From: Roseovarius sp. W115
GTDB taxonomy: Bacteria > Pseudomonadota > Alphaproteobacteria > Rhodobacterales > Rhodobacteraceae
Assembly (NCBI RefSeq): GCF_032842945.2
Contig: NZ_CP146606.1
Span: 1,988,501-2,052,500 of the forward strand
DNA length: 64,000 nucleotides
Reading direction: 5' to 3'
Shown: in pieces, positions 44,112 through 54,000 of the stretch
Layout: the number at the start of each line of letters is the position of its first letter
How positions within the stretch are numbered: the stretch's first letter is position 1
The notes under the pieces: generated by a model
Database searches by the model: none
What the model was told of the DNA's origin: nothing
What the model saw: only the letters and a program-made list of their open reading frames with translations
Translations under genes and position numbers: made by a program

Positions 44112-45164
44112 TCAGGCGGCCAAATCCTTGGTCTTGAAGTGAGGGATGATGCGCTCGCCAAACAATTCAATCGTGCGCGCGGCATCCTGGTGCGGCAAGC
44201 CGAAGGTCGGGCCGATCATGATGTGGTCGATCCCGGCAGTCTGGTAGCGTTCTAGTTTCTCGATCACCTCGTCCGGCGTACCGAATAAAAGGTTATCCCT
44301 GAGGTTTTCCGGCTGGTACTCGCCCCGAGCGGCAACTGTGTCGAAGTCCACCGGTTCCGGGAAACCATTGGTCACCGAGCCCGAGTTCTTGAACAGGTTT
44401 TCAAAATTACGCCCGAAATTGATGGCCGATTTGACGGCAGTTTCCAGAACACCCGGATCGTCATAGACACAGCAGACCCGCAGCGTTGCATGGGCAAGAT
44501 GTGCGGCGTTTCCAGCAGCGGCCCTGGCGGCGTCAAACTTGGAGATCAGATCCTCGACCTCGCCGAAATCCTTGCGCAGGGCCGTGGACATGACGTTGCA
44601 GTTGTTGGACAGTGCGAATTCAAACGTGTTCTGGTCGCGTGCGGCCACCCACATGGGCGGTGCTTTCTGGATTGGTTTGGGGACACAGGCCACCGAGGGA
44701 AAGTTCCACAATTCGCCAACATGGGCATAGTCGCCCTCCCAAAGCCGCTGAACCGCCGGGATGATCTCGCGCAGGTAACGCCCGCCTTCGCCCTGGGGCA
44801 TACCACCCGCCATGCGGTCAAACTCGTACTGATAGGCTCCGCGGCCCAGGCCAAGCTCTAGCCGGCCACCGGTGAGGATGTCACACATCGCGGCCTCACC
44901 AGCCAGGCGGATGGGATGCCAGTATGGTGCTGCAACCACCGCGGTGCCAAGCCGGGCATTCTGGGTGTGATTGGCCCAATGCGCCAACAGTTGGAACGGG
45001 TTGGGAGAAATGGTCAGTTCGATTGTGTGGTGTTCGGCCGTCCAGATGATATCGAATCCGGCCTGATCCGCAATTTTGACCAGCTCGAGTGCTTCTGCCG
45101 CGACCTCCTCCATGGATTTAGTCGTATCGAAACGGGCCATATTAACGACGATGGAGAACTTCAT
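44112..45164 (-). CDS. Luciferase-like (LLM) flavin-dependent monooxygenase
   Basis: A 350-residue bacterial-luciferase-fold enzyme: FDIIWTAEHHTIELTISPNP near the N-terminus, LGTAVVAAPYWHPIRLAGEAA, and GGRLELGLGRGAYQYEF are the family's FMN/substrate blocks. It uses reduced FMN and O2, and the likely FMNH2 supplier is the flavin reductase two genes upstream. It is in the Flavin-utilizing monooxygenase subgroup that includes RutA- and SsuD-like enzymes but I cannot place it closer. Nine-base spacing to the aldehyde dehydrogenase gene. Confidence 0.9.
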   Translation of the reverse strand: MKFSIVVNMARFDTTKSMEEVAAEALELVKIADQAGFDIIWTAEHHTIELTISPNPFQLLAHWANHTQNARLGTAVVAAPYWHPIRLAGEAAMCDILTGGRLELGLGRGAYQYEFDRMAGGMPQGEGGRYLREIIPAVQRLWEGDYAHVGELWNFPSVACVPKPIQKAPPMWVAARDQNTFEFALSNNCNVMSTALRKDFGEVEDLISKFDAARAAAGNAAHLAHATLRVCCVYDDPGVLETAVKSAINFGRNFENLFKNSGSVTNGFPEPVDFDTVAARGEYQPENLRDNLLFGTPDEVIEKLERYQTAGIDHIMIGPTFGLPHQDAARTIELFGERIIPHFKTKDLAA

Positions 45165-45172
45165 GTTGTGTC

Positions 45173-46681
45173 CTATTTGTTGATGCGCATCACAAAGGCG
45201 TCCTGCTGGGCGCCGGAATAGTCGATCACGACCGTCTTGATGCGGCTGTACTCTTCGATAGCGGCAAAGCCGTTGTGTTTGCCGTAACCCGAGGCCTTGA
45301 AGCCACCGACAGGCGACATCACAGAGGGGCTGCGGTAGGTGTTGATCCAGACCATTCCGGCCTCGATCCTGCGCATGAAGCGCAGCGCGCGGTTGATGTT
45401 TTGCGTCCAGATGCCCGAGGCCAGCGCGAAATCGCTGTCATTGGCCTGCTGAAGAAGGTCATCTTCGTCGCTGAATTTCAGGATAGCCAGCACCGGACCG
45501 AAAATCTCTTCGCGGGCGATGCGCATGTCGTTGGTGACATCGGTGAAGACCGTGGGTTCCACATACCAGCCATCGCCCAGCCCCTCGGGCCGCCCGCCAC
45601 CAAAGGCCAGTGTTGCGCCTTGTGATTTGGCGCTTTCAACGAATTCGGCCACCTTTTCGACCTGGCTCCAAAGGGCCAATGGTCCAAGTTGCACGTCATC
45701 ACGCCGCGGATCGCCGATTTTAATAGCGCGGGCTTTCTCGACGATGCGTGCCACGACCTCTTCATAGACGGTCTCCTGCACGAAACAGCGTGAGCCTGCG
45801 ACGCACGTCTGCCCGGCGGCTGCGAAAATACCTGCCACGACACCGTTGGCAGCGGCATCCAGATCGGCATCGTCACAAACCACATGTGGGGATTTTCCGC
45901 CCAGTTCCAGCGAAGAGGGTGTTAGCGTATCGGCGGCGTTCCGGGCGATCACCCGGCCGGTGGCGGGCCCGCCGGTAAAATCGATCTTGGCAATGCCGGG
46001 ATGGGTGATCAGGGCGTTGCCCGCGCTGTGTCCATAGCCGGTAACCACGTTGAAAACACCGTCAGGGAAACCGGCCTCGGTCACCATTTCGGCAAAGGCC
46101 ACAGCCCCGGCGGAGGCATGTTCGGACGGTTTGACCACCACCGTGTTGCCGCAGGCCAGAGCCGGGGCAATGGCGCGGACCATCATATAAAGCGGTGAAT
46201 TCCAAGGGATGATCACACCGATGACGCCCAAAGCTTCGCGCACGGTGAAATTCAACATGTCGGGCTTGTTCACGGGGATCGTCGTGCCCTCGATCTTGTC
46301 TGCCATCCCGGCAAAGTACCGCAGGCCCACAGGCAGCGCCTGGGCCAAGGCACGCATTTCGCGCAGCAGTTTGCCGTTATCCTTGACCTCGATCTCGGCG
46401 ATCCGGTCGATGTTTTGTTCCGGGATCTCGGCCAGCCTTTGCATCAGCAGGCCACGCTGGCTTTGCGTGATATCGCGCCAGACCGGATCGCGCATTGCGG
46501 CGCCAGCGGCGGTGACGGCGGCATCGACCTCGGCGTCTGTACAATCTGATATCCGGCACCAAACCTGTCCCGTTGTCGGATCGTAACAGTCGATCTCGGG
46601 GCCATCAGATGCGCGATAAGCTCCGCCGATGCTGATGGGAAGGCAGGTGTCCTGCATGTGTGCCACGGTAATTGCGCTCAC
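45173..46681 (-). CDS. NAD(P)-dependent aldehyde dehydrogenase
   Basis: A 502-residue ALDH. The catalytic Cys293 is in AAAGQTCVAGSR, the general-base Glu259 in SLELGGKSPH, and the cofactor fold has IPWNSPLYM and FTGGPATGRVI. It belongs to the betaine/gamma-aminobutyraldehyde-type superfamily. It overlaps the flavin reductase stop as ATGA. It would oxidise an aldehyde produced by the monooxygenase. Confidence 0.93.
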   Translation of the reverse strand: MSAITVAHMQDTCLPISIGGAYRASDGPEIDCYDPTTGQVWCRISDCTDAEVDAAVTAAGAAMRDPVWRDITQSQRGLLMQRLAEIPEQNIDRIAEIEVKDNGKLLREMRALAQALPVGLRYFAGMADKIEGTTIPVNKPDMLNFTVREALGVIGVIIPWNSPLYMMVRAIAPALACGNTVVVKPSEHASAGAVAFAEMVTEAGFPDGVFNVVTGYGHSAGNALITHPGIAKIDFTGGPATGRVIARNAADTLTPSSLELGGKSPHVVCDDADLDAAANGVVAGIFAAAGQTCVAGSRCFVQETVYEEVVARIVEKARAIKIGDPRRDDVQLGPLALWSQVEKVAEFVESAKSQGATLAFGGGRPEGLGDGWYVEPTVFTDVTNDMRIAREEIFGPVLAILKFSDEDDLLQQANDSDFALASGIWTQNINRALRFMRRIEAGMVWINTYRSPSVMSPVGGFKASGYGKHNGFAAIEEYSRIKTVVIDYSGAQQDAFVMRINK

Positions 46682-47676
46682 GCGATATTCTCCTGCTCGT
46701 TCATCAGTTTGCTCCAGGGGGTGGCGTTGCGATCAATCGGGTTGATCTGTCCGGCGCTTTTTGACCCATCGACGTAAAGACCGAACCGCGCCTCGCGGAA
46801 TTCAGATTGATAGCGCCGCAGAACCGATCGCACTGGTCGAAGTGTCACATCCTGCAAAGGAAGGTCCTGTACCGGAAACAGCCGCAGATCGTCGGACAAT
46901 GGCCCGTCCTCCATGTCGCCATGAAAGATCAGCCAGGTCGCATTGCCTGATGGGGCGTCGAACACTGAATAGAGAAAGCCTAGTTCGGCACGGATGCCGG
47001 ATTGGCACAGAGTATCTTCCAGTGCGGTTCGGCCTTCGCGAAACCCCGGGCGCGCCGCCCCCATCGGCAGCCCCCAACCTTCGGACGTTTGGCGCAGCAG
47101 GACCTGCCCCTGGCAATTCAGTAGGCACCCCACCCGGACGCCCCCGTGATGTGACACGGATTCCGCGGCGGTCTCGGCCAGGCCCAGATCGAGATAATGA
47201 CCCCTCAAGTAGGCCAGTGGCCGTCCGTCCGTCTGATCAAAGCCTGCAATCCGCCCGATCAGGACGACATGATCACCGGCGTCCACCACGTTGTCGGTTT
47301 CACAGTCGAACCAGGCGACGGCCCCGTCGATCAACGGGTTTTTCAATGCACTGCTCCGCCAGATCACATCGGCAAACCGGTCGGGTACGCGACTGGCAAA
47401 GCGGTTGGAAATGCCCTTTTGTGCCTCGCCAAGAATATTCACCGCAAAGTGACCGGCCTGGGAGAAATGACCGATATTGGACGAGGTCTTGGCAAGGCAC
47501 ACCAACAGAAGGGGCGGTTCCAGTGAAACCGAGGTAAAGGAATTGGCCGTGAAGCCCACCGGTGCACCTTCGGATGTTCGGGATGTGACCACGGTCACCC
47601 CCGTCGCGAAACTGCCAAAAGCCTGCCGCAAGCGCAGCCTTTGATCGCTCCGTTCACCATCCTTCTGTGCTGCCAT
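46678..47676 (-). CDS. Flavin reductase fused to a degenerate Nudix-like domain
   Basis: About 332 residues. Residues 1-165 are a flavin-reductase-like FMN-binding split barrel (RLRQAFGSFATGVTVVTSRT, GFTANSFTSVSLEPPLLLVCL, HFAVNIL, DHVVLIGRI). Residues ~185-320 resemble a Nudix fold (VGCLLNCQGQVLLRQTSEGWGLPMGAARPG) but the Nudix box REUXEE is not kept (ALEDTLCQSGI), so pyrophosphatase activity is doubtful. It should supply FMNH2 to the LLM monooxygenase. I chose ATG 47676 (MAAQKDGERS) preceded by AGGGGAA; a start at 47739 is longer but unlike the family. Confidence 0.85.
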   Translation of the reverse strand: MAAQKDGERSDQRLRLRQAFGSFATGVTVVTSRTSEGAPVGFTANSFTSVSLEPPLLLVCLAKTSSNIGHFSQAGHFAVNILGEAQKGISNRFASRVPDRFADVIWRSSALKNPLIDGAVAWFDCETDNVVDAGDHVVLIGRIAGFDQTDGRPLAYLRGHYLDLGLAETAAESVSHHGGVRVGCLLNCQGQVLLRQTSEGWGLPMGAARPGFREGRTALEDTLCQSGIRAELGFLYSVFDAPSGNATWLIFHGDMEDGPLSDDLRLFPVQDLPLQDVTLRPVRSVLRRYQSEFREARFGLYVDGSKSAGQINPIDRNATPWSKLMNEQENIA

Positions 47677-47760
47677 GGAAACGTTTTCCCCTGCTGTCCA
47701 ATTCGAGACTAATAGGCAGGGCGGCGGTGTGGCTTCCACCGGTTTGATTTAGATCAAAGT

Positions 47761-49530
47761 TTATTTTTCCTGTGTTTTATAGGAATTTTGAATCTTTGAG
47801 AGGCGAATTGCCAGATCCATCTCGAAGCATTTGTCCGAATCGTTGAAATCAATCCCATGTTGATCCTGCAACTGATCCAATCGGTAGCGCAACGTCGTGA
47901 CATGGATGCCCAAGGTGTCTGCGGCCTCCTGATACCTTCGGCCCACGCGCAGGAACACGTCTATGGTCTCACGCGCAACCTGAGCCTTGCGCGATGACCC
48001 TGACAGCGCCCTGGGCAGCACGCTGTCCAGAAATGTTTGGATTCTCGACAAATCCGCAGAGGCCATCAAAAGAGGAAAGTCACCCATGTTCACCGGGCTG
48101 ATCCATCCCTCAATCTGCATCGAGCGGGCCACTTCCATCGTGTTGACGCAGGTCTGTCTTGCATTGGGAAGATCCGCGATATCGACCAGCCGGTCCGACA
48201 TCACCAGGACCGCACTGTCCGGCAAGACCGTTCGAATGCGCGACAGAAACGTCACCCTGCGATCCGGGGCCTTGTCCTTGTCATCGCCCAGCAAAAGCAC
48301 CAGTCCATTATCCAGAAAGCAGGATATGACCGGACCGAACACCAACTGTGCGCTGCGTTGGACAAAGCTGTGCATGCCCTCATCGACAGAGTCGCCCGTC
48401 GGCAGGTCAATCATGATCAGTCGCATCGGGGTTTGCAGATCGAAATCCAGCATATGCGCTTCGTTCAGCATTTCCTCACGGTCACGCCAGTCTCCGCTTA
48501 GCAGTCTTGATAGCAATCGCCGGGCCGTCACCCTGCGCGATCTGAACTCGATAAAGCTGCGCAAAATAAACGATGACAGCGCCAGCCGGCCCGCCTTGGC
48601 CGCAATCCTTTCATGATCGCTCAGACCAGAGGCGCCAAAGAAGAACAACGCACCGACATGATTGCCGTCAATCTGCAAGGCGCTGATTTCAGACCGTATT
48701 CTAGAGCGGCCAATATACAGTTCCACCAATTCCTCGCTGGCATGTTCCTTGGCCGCGATGGCCGCGCGAAGCAAATCGTCCGAGACGCGGCGTGTTGTTC
48801 CCATTGGAATGGGCGGTGGAGTGTCCGGGTCAAAAAGGCCGCGCCCCGACGTCAAATCGACCGCCAGCCAACCCGCCGGAAACAGGCCGCTTAGCCCCCC
48901 GGCCAATGTATCGGTGGCCTCGGAATCCAATGAATTGTCAAGCGATGCCGTCATGTTTTCCAGGATCGCTTTTAGCCGCTGTGCCTGAAGTCGTTCGTTC
49001 TCTAGTTTGCGAATCTTCCGAATGGCGATGTTGGTGAGCTCCGCGACACATTGCAGGAACCCAAGATCGGCCTCGTCGACATCGACAACCCTGCGGGCCG
49101 CAACCGAGTAGACCATGGGCCTTTGTTCGGCATCCTGAACATCAAGGGGGATCATAACCGCCGTGTGATAGCGGCGGCGTAGTGCGTCGTCGCGAAAGTT
49201 TGGAACATCGTTCTGCGCTGCCGTGTCCCGCATGATGAATGGCTCTCCGGCCTCCAATACCTGACGGACCGGGCTGCACCGCGCATCCCAACCAGGAACC
49301 CGGCTTAGGTCTCCTCCGAAAAACGGATCATGGCGAACGATAGGGATGGCAAGACCCGCATCCAGATCGAGAACCTGAATGCTGCTAATATCCCATTTCG
49401 AATGCGCGCAAACGCCTTGGGTCAGCAGCTGATAGGTTTCTTCAGTGTTCTGACTTTCGTCGATAATCCGGGCGAGTCTGGAAATGCTCAGCAACTGGTT
49501 TTCCAAGTTTGGAACGATCATCTCCTGCAA
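47761..49530 (-). CDS. PucR/CdaR-type regulator with GAF domain
   Basis: A 589-residue protein. The N-terminal third (about 15-190) looks like a GAF sensory domain. The middle (about 330-480) has a diguanylate-cyclase-like GGDEF-related fold as in CdaR regulators. The C-terminal helix-turn-helix (YQEAADTLGIHVTTLRYRLDQL, about 545-568) is the HTH_30 of PucR family regulators. It lies directly upstream of and codirectional with the flavin-monooxygenase operon (85 bases from the flavin reductase ATG) and probably controls it in response to the imported substrate. Confidence 0.85.
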   Translation of the reverse strand: MQEMIVPNLENQLLSISRLARIIDESQNTEETYQLLTQGVCAHSKWDISSIQVLDLDAGLAIPIVRHDPFFGGDLSRVPGWDARCSPVRQVLEAGEPFIMRDTAAQNDVPNFRDDALRRRYHTAVMIPLDVQDAEQRPMVYSVAARRVVDVDEADLGFLQCVAELTNIAIRKIRKLENERLQAQRLKAILENMTASLDNSLDSEATDTLAGGLSGLFPAGWLAVDLTSGRGLFDPDTPPPIPMGTTRRVSDDLLRAAIAAKEHASEELVELYIGRSRIRSEISALQIDGNHVGALFFFGASGLSDHERIAAKAGRLALSSFILRSFIEFRSRRVTARRLLSRLLSGDWRDREEMLNEAHMLDFDLQTPMRLIMIDLPTGDSVDEGMHSFVQRSAQLVFGPVISCFLDNGLVLLLGDDKDKAPDRRVTFLSRIRTVLPDSAVLVMSDRLVDIADLPNARQTCVNTMEVARSMQIEGWISPVNMGDFPLLMASADLSRIQTFLDSVLPRALSGSSRKAQVARETIDVFLRVGRRYQEAADTLGIHVTTLRYRLDQLQDQHGIDFNDSDKCFEMDLAIRLSKIQNSYKTQEK

Positions 49531-50015
49531 TCAATCCTCCGCGGGCATTTGCCTGCTTGTGAAGAGGTTCACCAACCATTGTCAATCAGACAGGTTTTTC
49601 CTGCCGTCTTCCATATCTCTGATGTTGCACCCCTGACAGGGACAGTTTCAAGGCACAAAAAGGATAGATGGAAACTCATCACCGTCTCATCATGCGGGAA
49701 CAATCTCATTTGCCCCTTAAGGTTCAGATTTGTGAGATAGTTGGATCGGCAATTTCGGAAGGATGAATAGGGACTGGGAGCTGATTGCCATCTTGTCGAG
49801 AACTATCACGACAGCTAAATGTTTTTAGAAATGCAGTTTTCTCGTCCAATGAGACACTTGTGGACTTGCGGCTCATCGTTGCCAAGGACCGCAGTGGATA
49901 GTTCAGAATTGAAGCTCAATTTTGACCGATGCGGTTCTAGCCACAACCAAATTTGAACCGGACATTTAAGTTTGTATCGCGAATGCCTGGTTTGTCCGCA
50001 AACCAGCCTTCTACC
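49531..50015. other. 485-base region without a supported gene
   Basis: It should contain the promoter of the PucR-type regulator. From 49740 to 50010 the sequence is less GC-rich than its surroundings. I see no coding frame with family features, no tRNA and no clear terminator. Confidence 0.4.
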
Positions 50016-50624
50016 CTAAAACTCCACGCCAATCTGCGCTTTGATGCCAGAGCGGAACGGGTGTTTGACCAGTTCCATTTCTGTCACAAGGTCAGCCGCT
50101 TCTATCAGTTCGTCCTTGGCGTTGCGGCCTGTGAGGACGACATGGGTCATTTCAGGCTTTTCCGACTGCAGGAACGCAACCACCTCGTTGATGTCGAGGT
50201 AGTCATAGCGCAGGGCGATATTGATCTCATCGAGAAGCACCATCTTGTTGCTTTCATCGCGGATCAGGTCCTTGGCCTTGGCCCAGGCCGCCTGGGCCAT
50301 TTCGGTGTCGCGGGTTTTGTCCTGGGTTTCCCAGGTAAAGCCTTCGCCCATCGTGTGGAAGGCACAAGTGTCGGAGAATTTTGACAGGATCAGATCGCGC
50401 TCACCGGTGGACATGCCGCCTTTGATAAACTGCACGACGGCGCATTTCATGTCATGGGCGATGCAGCGAAAGATCATGCCAAAGGCGGCGGAGGATTTGC
50501 CTTTGCCTTTGCCGGTGTGCACGATGATCAGGCCCTTTTGATCGGTTTTTGTGGCCATGATCTTGTCGCGCGCGGCTTTCTTTTTGGCCATTTTCATTGC
50601 GTGGCGGTCTGGATCGTCGGTCAT
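50016..50624 (-). CDS. cobO: Cob(I)yrinic acid a,c-diamide adenosyltransferase (CobO/CobA)
   Basis: A 202-residue enzyme that adds the adenosyl group to cobalt. The phosphate-binding loop is HTGKGKGKSSAAFGM, followed by VVQFIKGGMSTGE and the Walker B-like NKMVLLDEINIALRYDY; the C-terminal PFRSGIKAQIGVEF ending is the family's. Last gene of the cobalamin block on this strand. Confidence 0.95.
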   Translation of the reverse strand: MTDDPDRHAMKMAKKKAARDKIMATKTDQKGLIIVHTGKGKGKSSAAFGMIFRCIAHDMKCAVVQFIKGGMSTGERDLILSKFSDTCAFHTMGEGFTWETQDKTRDTEMAQAAWAKAKDLIRDESNKMVLLDEINIALRYDYLDINEVVAFLQSEKPEMTHVVLTGRNAKDELIEAADLVTEMELVKHPFRSGIKAQIGVEF

Positions 50625-50685
50625 GGCGTGCTCCTTGGTGATCTTGATGAAACTGCGCTCAGCTTACCGCTGGTGCAAGTGGAAT

Positions 50686-51075
50686 TCAGGCTTTGTCCTG
50701 CGCGCATCCCGGAAAATCCTCTGGCATCCAGGGCAGGCGCTCGTCGGCGTGGTAGATTTCTTGTGGCGTGAGCTTTGAGGGGTCATCCAGCAAGCTTGCA
50801 TGAAAGTGGAGTTCATTTGGATAGCGGGTCGAGCTGTACGCCACCGACGCGCCACAGGTGCTGCAGAAATGGCGGAAATTTCCCGGAGAAGATTCGTAGA
50901 CCGTTGGTGTTTCACCCGTCCAGCGCCAGTGCCCGTTGGGATGGCCGACAAATGTGACCAAGGGGGCTCCGGCGCTTCGTCTGCAACTGTCGCAGTGGCA
51001 ATGGCCGACCCAGTTAGGAGGACCGGTCATCTCGAAGGTGATCTTGCGGCAAAGGCAATGGCCTTTGGTGCTCAT
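50686..51075 (-). CDS. GFA (glutathione-dependent formaldehyde-activating) family protein
   Basis: A 129-residue Zn-binding protein with CLCRKITFEMTGPP, HCHCDSCRRSAGAP and FCSTCGASVAYSSTRYP, the three Cys clusters of the GFA/CENP-V fold. Despite the name most members have no known activity. Its ATG overlaps the cobN stop (ATGA at 51075-51072), so it is coupled to cobalt chelatase expression, which is unexplained. Confidence 0.9.
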   Translation of the reverse strand: MSTKGHCLCRKITFEMTGPPNWVGHCHCDSCRRSAGAPLVTFVGHPNGHWRWTGETPTVYESSPGNFRHFCSTCGASVAYSSTRYPNELHFHASLLDDPSKLTPQEIYHADERLPWMPEDFPGCAQDKA

Positions 51076-54000
51076 GAGGCGACTCCTTCGGGTGCGCGAA
51101 GAGATCCGATGCGTGCGCGTGCCGAGTTTGAGCGCGGGGTCCAGAGCCCCCGGTCGATAGCCTCTTGCAGCCGCTCGGCGATCTCACGCAGGGCCGGTGC
51201 GTTGTGGTTTGCGATGAAGTCGCGCGTCTCTTCATCTTCCAGAAAGGCCGCTTCGACCATGTCGAAATGGTGGCCTTTCACAGCACCGGTCGTGGCGGCG
51301 AAGGCAAAGAGGTAATCAACGGTGGCGGCAATCTCGAAGGCGCCCTTGTAGCCGTGACGCTTGACCCCGTTGATCCATTTCGGATTCACCACGCGCGAGC
51401 GGACGACGCGCGCAATCTCATCATCCAGTGTGCGGATCACAGGGCGTTCGGGGCGGGAATGGTCATTGTGATAAATCGGGCGGTCTTGGCCTTGGAGGGT
51501 GGCGACGGCGGCGGCGGCCCCGCCTTCAAACTGATAATAATCATCGCTGTCCAGAAGGTCGTGTTCGCGGTTGTCCTGGTTTTGGACAATCGCTTCGGTT
51601 TGGCTCAGACGTGTTTCAAAACCGGCGCGATCCGGTGTGCCTTCTTCCTTGGCACCGTAGGCGTAAGAGCCCCATGTGAGATAGGCCTCTGCCAGATCCG
51701 CCTTGTTACCCCAGAGACGTTCGTCGATCATCGCCTGCAGGCCAGCGCCGTAGGCTCCCGGCTTGGAGCCATAGATACGCGATTGTGCCTCACCGGCGCG
51801 GGTGCGGGCGGCTGCGGGGTTTTGGTCTTCGCCCTCGTCCAGCGCTTGTACCGCACGCGCGGCACTGTCAAAAAGCGCGATGAGTTGCGGGAACGCATCG
51901 CGGAAAAAGCCGGAAATGCGCAGGGTCACATCCACACGCGGGCGGCCCAAGACGCTTTCTGGCAAGATCTCGAACCCGGTGACACGGCGGTTGGCGGCAT
52001 CCCATTTGGGTTTCACGCCCAAAAGCGCCATGGCCTGTGCGATGTCGTCTCCGCCGGTGCGCATATTGGCCGTGCCCCAGGCGGTGATCAGCATTGTGCG
52101 TGGCCAATCTCCGTGGGTTTGCAGGTGTTTTTCGATCAGCAGGTTGGCGGATTTCCATCCCAGCGTCCAGGCGGTTGGCGTGGGCACGGCGCGGCTGTCG
52201 ACGGAGTAAAAGTTCCGCCCTGTGGGCAGCGTGTCGAGACGGCCTCTTGTTGGGGCACCTGAGGGACCGGGTGGGATGGCCTGCCCATCCAGAGCTTTGA
52301 GCAGGTTTGCACCTTCCTCAGCACCGCACTGGCCCAAGCTGGGGCAGATGTGCTGCGCAATCTCCTGCATCACCGCTGCGGTGGCGGGCCCGGGGTGATG
52401 TGCCACGTCCTGAAATTGCTCAAGTGCCAGGAGCTCGAGCCGTTCAACCGTGTCGCCGTGGCTGCGCCAGGGTTCACCGCTTAGAGTTGCCAATGCCTTT
52501 GGTTTTGGTCCTGTCCAAGGAGCGGCCATGTCGCAATCCAGCGGATCGAAATCAAGTTCGAGGTCCTCTGCCATAGCCCGCAAGAGGGAGGCGTTTCCCC
52601 CTGTCCATCCCCGCGCGGGATGCGTGCCAAGGCAATGGTGAGGTCCAGAAACTGGCGCCCGGTTGGTGACTGGCCGAACACGTGCAACCCGTCGCGTATC
52701 TGTGCTTCTTTCAACTCACACAGATATGCGTCGAGCTTGGCCAGATCAGCGTCTTCATCTTCACCCTTGATACCGACATCCACGTCCAGACCGGTCGCAG
52801 AGGTCAGCGAAAGGATTTCACGACGAAGATGCGTGATACGGCGTGGATCGACGCCTGCGGCCTCGTAATACTCATCGACCAATGCTTCAAGATCGCGCAA
52901 AGGGCCATAGGTTTCTGCGCGGGTGAGCGGCGGGGTCAGGTGATCGACGATCACCGCCTGTGCGCGGCGCTTGGCCTGAGTGCCTTCTCCGGGGTCATTC
53001 ACGATGAAGGGGTAGATATGTGGTGTGGGGCCGAAGATGGCCTCGGGCCAGCAGGTCTCAGAGAGCGCCAGCGCTTTGCCCGGAAGCCACTCCAGATTGC
53101 CGTGTTTGCCCATATGCACAATGGCCTGCGCGCCAAAATGGTGACGTATCCAGAAGTAGAAGGCGAGGTAGTTGTGCGGTGGGACAAGGTCAGGTGAGTG
53201 GTACGTATCGGTGGGATCAATATTGTACCCGCGAGCAGGTTGAATGCCGACAACCGCGTTGCCATAGGTCAGAACAGAGAGTTTGAACCCGCCTGCGGCG
53301 GGTGCCTCCGGCGGGGATATTTCCGGCAAGAAGAATGGGTCTTCTTCTGGCGTGCCCCAGCGATCGGTGATCTTTCCCTTGAGCGCCCAGGGCAGGGCGT
53401 TGAAATATTCGAGATACGTGTCGAGGGGGAGGGTTTCGCCGCCTGATTTATCGGCGCGATCTGTGAGCCAGTTCGTAGGGCCATTCATTATGGCCTGCAT
53501 CAGTGTATCGCTATCCTCAGGGGCCTGGTCAATCTGGTAGCCTGCGTTCTTGAGCAGAGCCAATACGTGGACAGTGCCCGCAGGCGTATCCAAGCCCACG
53601 CCATTGGCGAGGCGCCCGTCCTTGTTCGGGTAGTTAGCAAGGACAAGTGCGACTTTACGGTCAGTGGCAGGGGTCTGGCGCAATGTGGCGCAGTTTTTGG
53701 CCAGCGCAGTCACAAATTCAATCCGGTTGCCTTGCGCATGGTACGTGGCAATTGGGCATTGAGTAGCGTCATCGTAAAATGCTTCACCCTTGAAGCTGAT
53801 GGCGCGGGACAGGATGCGGCCATCGACCTCGGGCAGGGCCACGTTCATGGCGATGTCACGGGCACTGAGGCCTGTGAGCCCTTCGGCCCATGCCTCTTCT
53901 GAGGACCCGGCCAGAACGGTCTGAAACACTGGTGCGCCGTTGGCCGACGGCATGGCAAGCGGGTTTGTCGGACTGTCATCTCCGGCATGTGGGGACCCCA

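Noticed and set aside
43209..44255. 348-codon frame antisense to the PotD-like binding protein
   Set aside because: The opposite strand has a full binding protein with a Tat signal; the antisense frame has His/Asp-rich low-complexity character typical of GC-rich shadow frames.
51165..52262. 365-codon frame antisense to cobN
   Set aside because: cobN is recognisable across this stretch; the antisense frame shows only Gly/Val-rich low-complexity sequence.
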